64,000 nucleotides of DNA from Solirubrobacter deserti. Lineage in GTDB: Bacteria > Actinomycetota > Thermoleophilia > Solirubrobacterales > Solirubrobacteraceae. The stretch covers positions 310,001-374,000 of the forward strand of contig NZ_QPKJ02000001.1 in NCBI RefSeq assembly GCF_003344625.1. The letters run 5' to 3'. The notes below the pieces were generated by a model, which had not been told where the DNA came from, ran no database searches, and was given only the letters and a program-made list of their open reading frames with translations. Both the position numbers and the translations under genes were made by a program. Shown here piece by piece: positions 63,239-64,000 of this stretch (positions are counted from its first letter, which is position 1; each line of letters begins with the position of its first letter).

Positions 63239-64000
63239 TGGACCCACTCGAGGCACTCGCCGGCGACCTGCGCGAACGGCTGCTCGCGGGAGCGGCTGAC
63301 GCGGACGGTGACCTCAACGGCCGCATCCGGTCGCTGGTCGACCGCGAGGCCGGCGTGTTGAGCGAGGACCGGCGCGGCGAGCTGGCCGCCCGGATCGCGC
63401 AGCGGGCGTTCGGGCTCGGGCCGCTGGAGCCGCTGCTCGCGGACCCGGCGGTGGACGAGATCATGGTCAGCGGCACCGCGCCGGTCTGGGTCGAGCGCCG
63501 TGGGCGGCTCGAGCGCACCGGCGTGCGCTTCGAGCGCGAAGCCGACCTGCGCGACGCGATCGAGCGCATCCTCGCGCCCTTGGGTCGCCGCGCGGACGAG
63601 TCCCAGCCGCTGTGCGACGCCCGCCTGCCGGACGGCAGCCGCGTCAACGTCGTGCTCCCGCCGCTCGCGCTCGACGGTCCCGCGCTGACGATCCGCCGCT
63701 TCCGCCGCCACGGGCTGAGCCCCGACGATCTGGTCGAGAACGGCACGCTCGGCCGCGGCCTGCTCGACTTCCTCGCGCGCGTCGTGCGCGCCCGCGCGAG
63801 CGTGTTGGTCTGTGGCGGCACCGGCTCGGGCAAGACCACGACGCTCAACGTGCTCTCGAGCTTCGTGGGGGAGGACGAACGCGTCGTCACGATCGAGGAC
63901 GCGGCCGAGCTGCGGCTGCGCCAGCCGCACGTGGTCCGGCTGGAAGCGCGTCCGCCGAACCTCGAGGGGCGCGGCGAGGTCACGATCCGGCGGCTCGTCC
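63239..64000 (+). CDS. cpaF: CpaF/TadA-type secretion ATPase, 3' end beyond the window
   Basis: The first 254 codons, ATG at 63239, divergent from the YCII gene. The N-terminal domain has IAQRAFGLGPLEPLLADPAV and DEIMVSGTAPVWVERRGRLE; then RLPDGSRVNVVLPPLAL and TIRRFRRHGLS; Walker A is VLVCGGTGSGKTTTLNVLSS and the Walker B/Asp box TIEDAAELRL. It powers Flp/Tad pilus assembly in the cytoplasm. Only the first part is present; downstream pilus genes are expected past the window. Confidence 0.93.

Overview
The window is a 64-kb stretch of a very GC-rich bacterial chromosome with densely packed genes and many start/stop overlaps of the GTGA or ATGA type. Predicted secreted proteins are unusually common: beta-helix, beta-propeller and delta-60 repeat proteins, several with Pro-rich linkers and basic C-terminal tails. 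The rest of the content is actinobacterial: LuxR-type two-component pairs, a PGM1-like ATP-grasp ligase, Tad/Flp pilus genes and an ECF42-like sigma factor with a DGPF partner. I infer a member of the Actinomycetota, most likely Thermoleophilia/Solirubrobacterales (Solirubrobacter or Conexibacter type). This rests on protein style only; no rRNA, tRNA, CRISPR array or insertion sequence was seen.

Layout. 0-14 kb: giant secreted proteins (a TolB-like propeller coupled to a 2222-residue mosaic protein, and a 1324-residue delta-60 protein), with two tandem ferritin-like proteins and an AraC-type regulator. 13.7-19.6 kb: two LuxR-type two-component systems, the second in an operon with a MerR-like protein. 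19.6-26.8 kb: PAP2 phosphatase, a cobalamin adenosyltransferase divergent from a transcobalamin-like lipoprotein, a TetR/VOC pair, the three-gene proton-translocating transhydrogenase, and ohrR-ohr-doxX for organic peroxide defence. 26.7-30.6 kb: a decaying zone with a double-truncation scar, a frameshifted metalloprotease and an N-terminally short CAP protein, around an intact MoaD-like/BNR-propeller pair. 30.7-52.9 kb: mixed metabolic and secreted genes (PGM1-like ligase, yeast-type cytosine deaminase, GH13 enzyme with an LLM flavoprotein, GlpD, FolP, a divergent Rho paralog with a histone-H1-like tail). 53.4-64 kb: response regulator, two c-di-GMP proteins, histidine kinase and CpaB-like protein in one direction, then an opposing block (kinase/M23/aminotransferase fusion, ECF sigma factor, YCII), then cpaF running off the end.

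How it fits together. The clearest functional units are the peroxide-response operon, the transhydrogenase operon, the B12-related divergent pair, and the signalling block leading into Tad pilus genes, which suggests control of pili or adhesion by phosphorelay and c-di-GMP. The points most worth a second look are the Rho-like protein, the shared basic C-terminal module of the giant secreted proteins, two genes that appear to use non-standard start codons in 4-base overlaps (ATA and CTG), the doubled histidine kinase with a dead first phosphoacceptor site, and a ubiquitin-like protein ending Gly-Gly-Ser-Ala.
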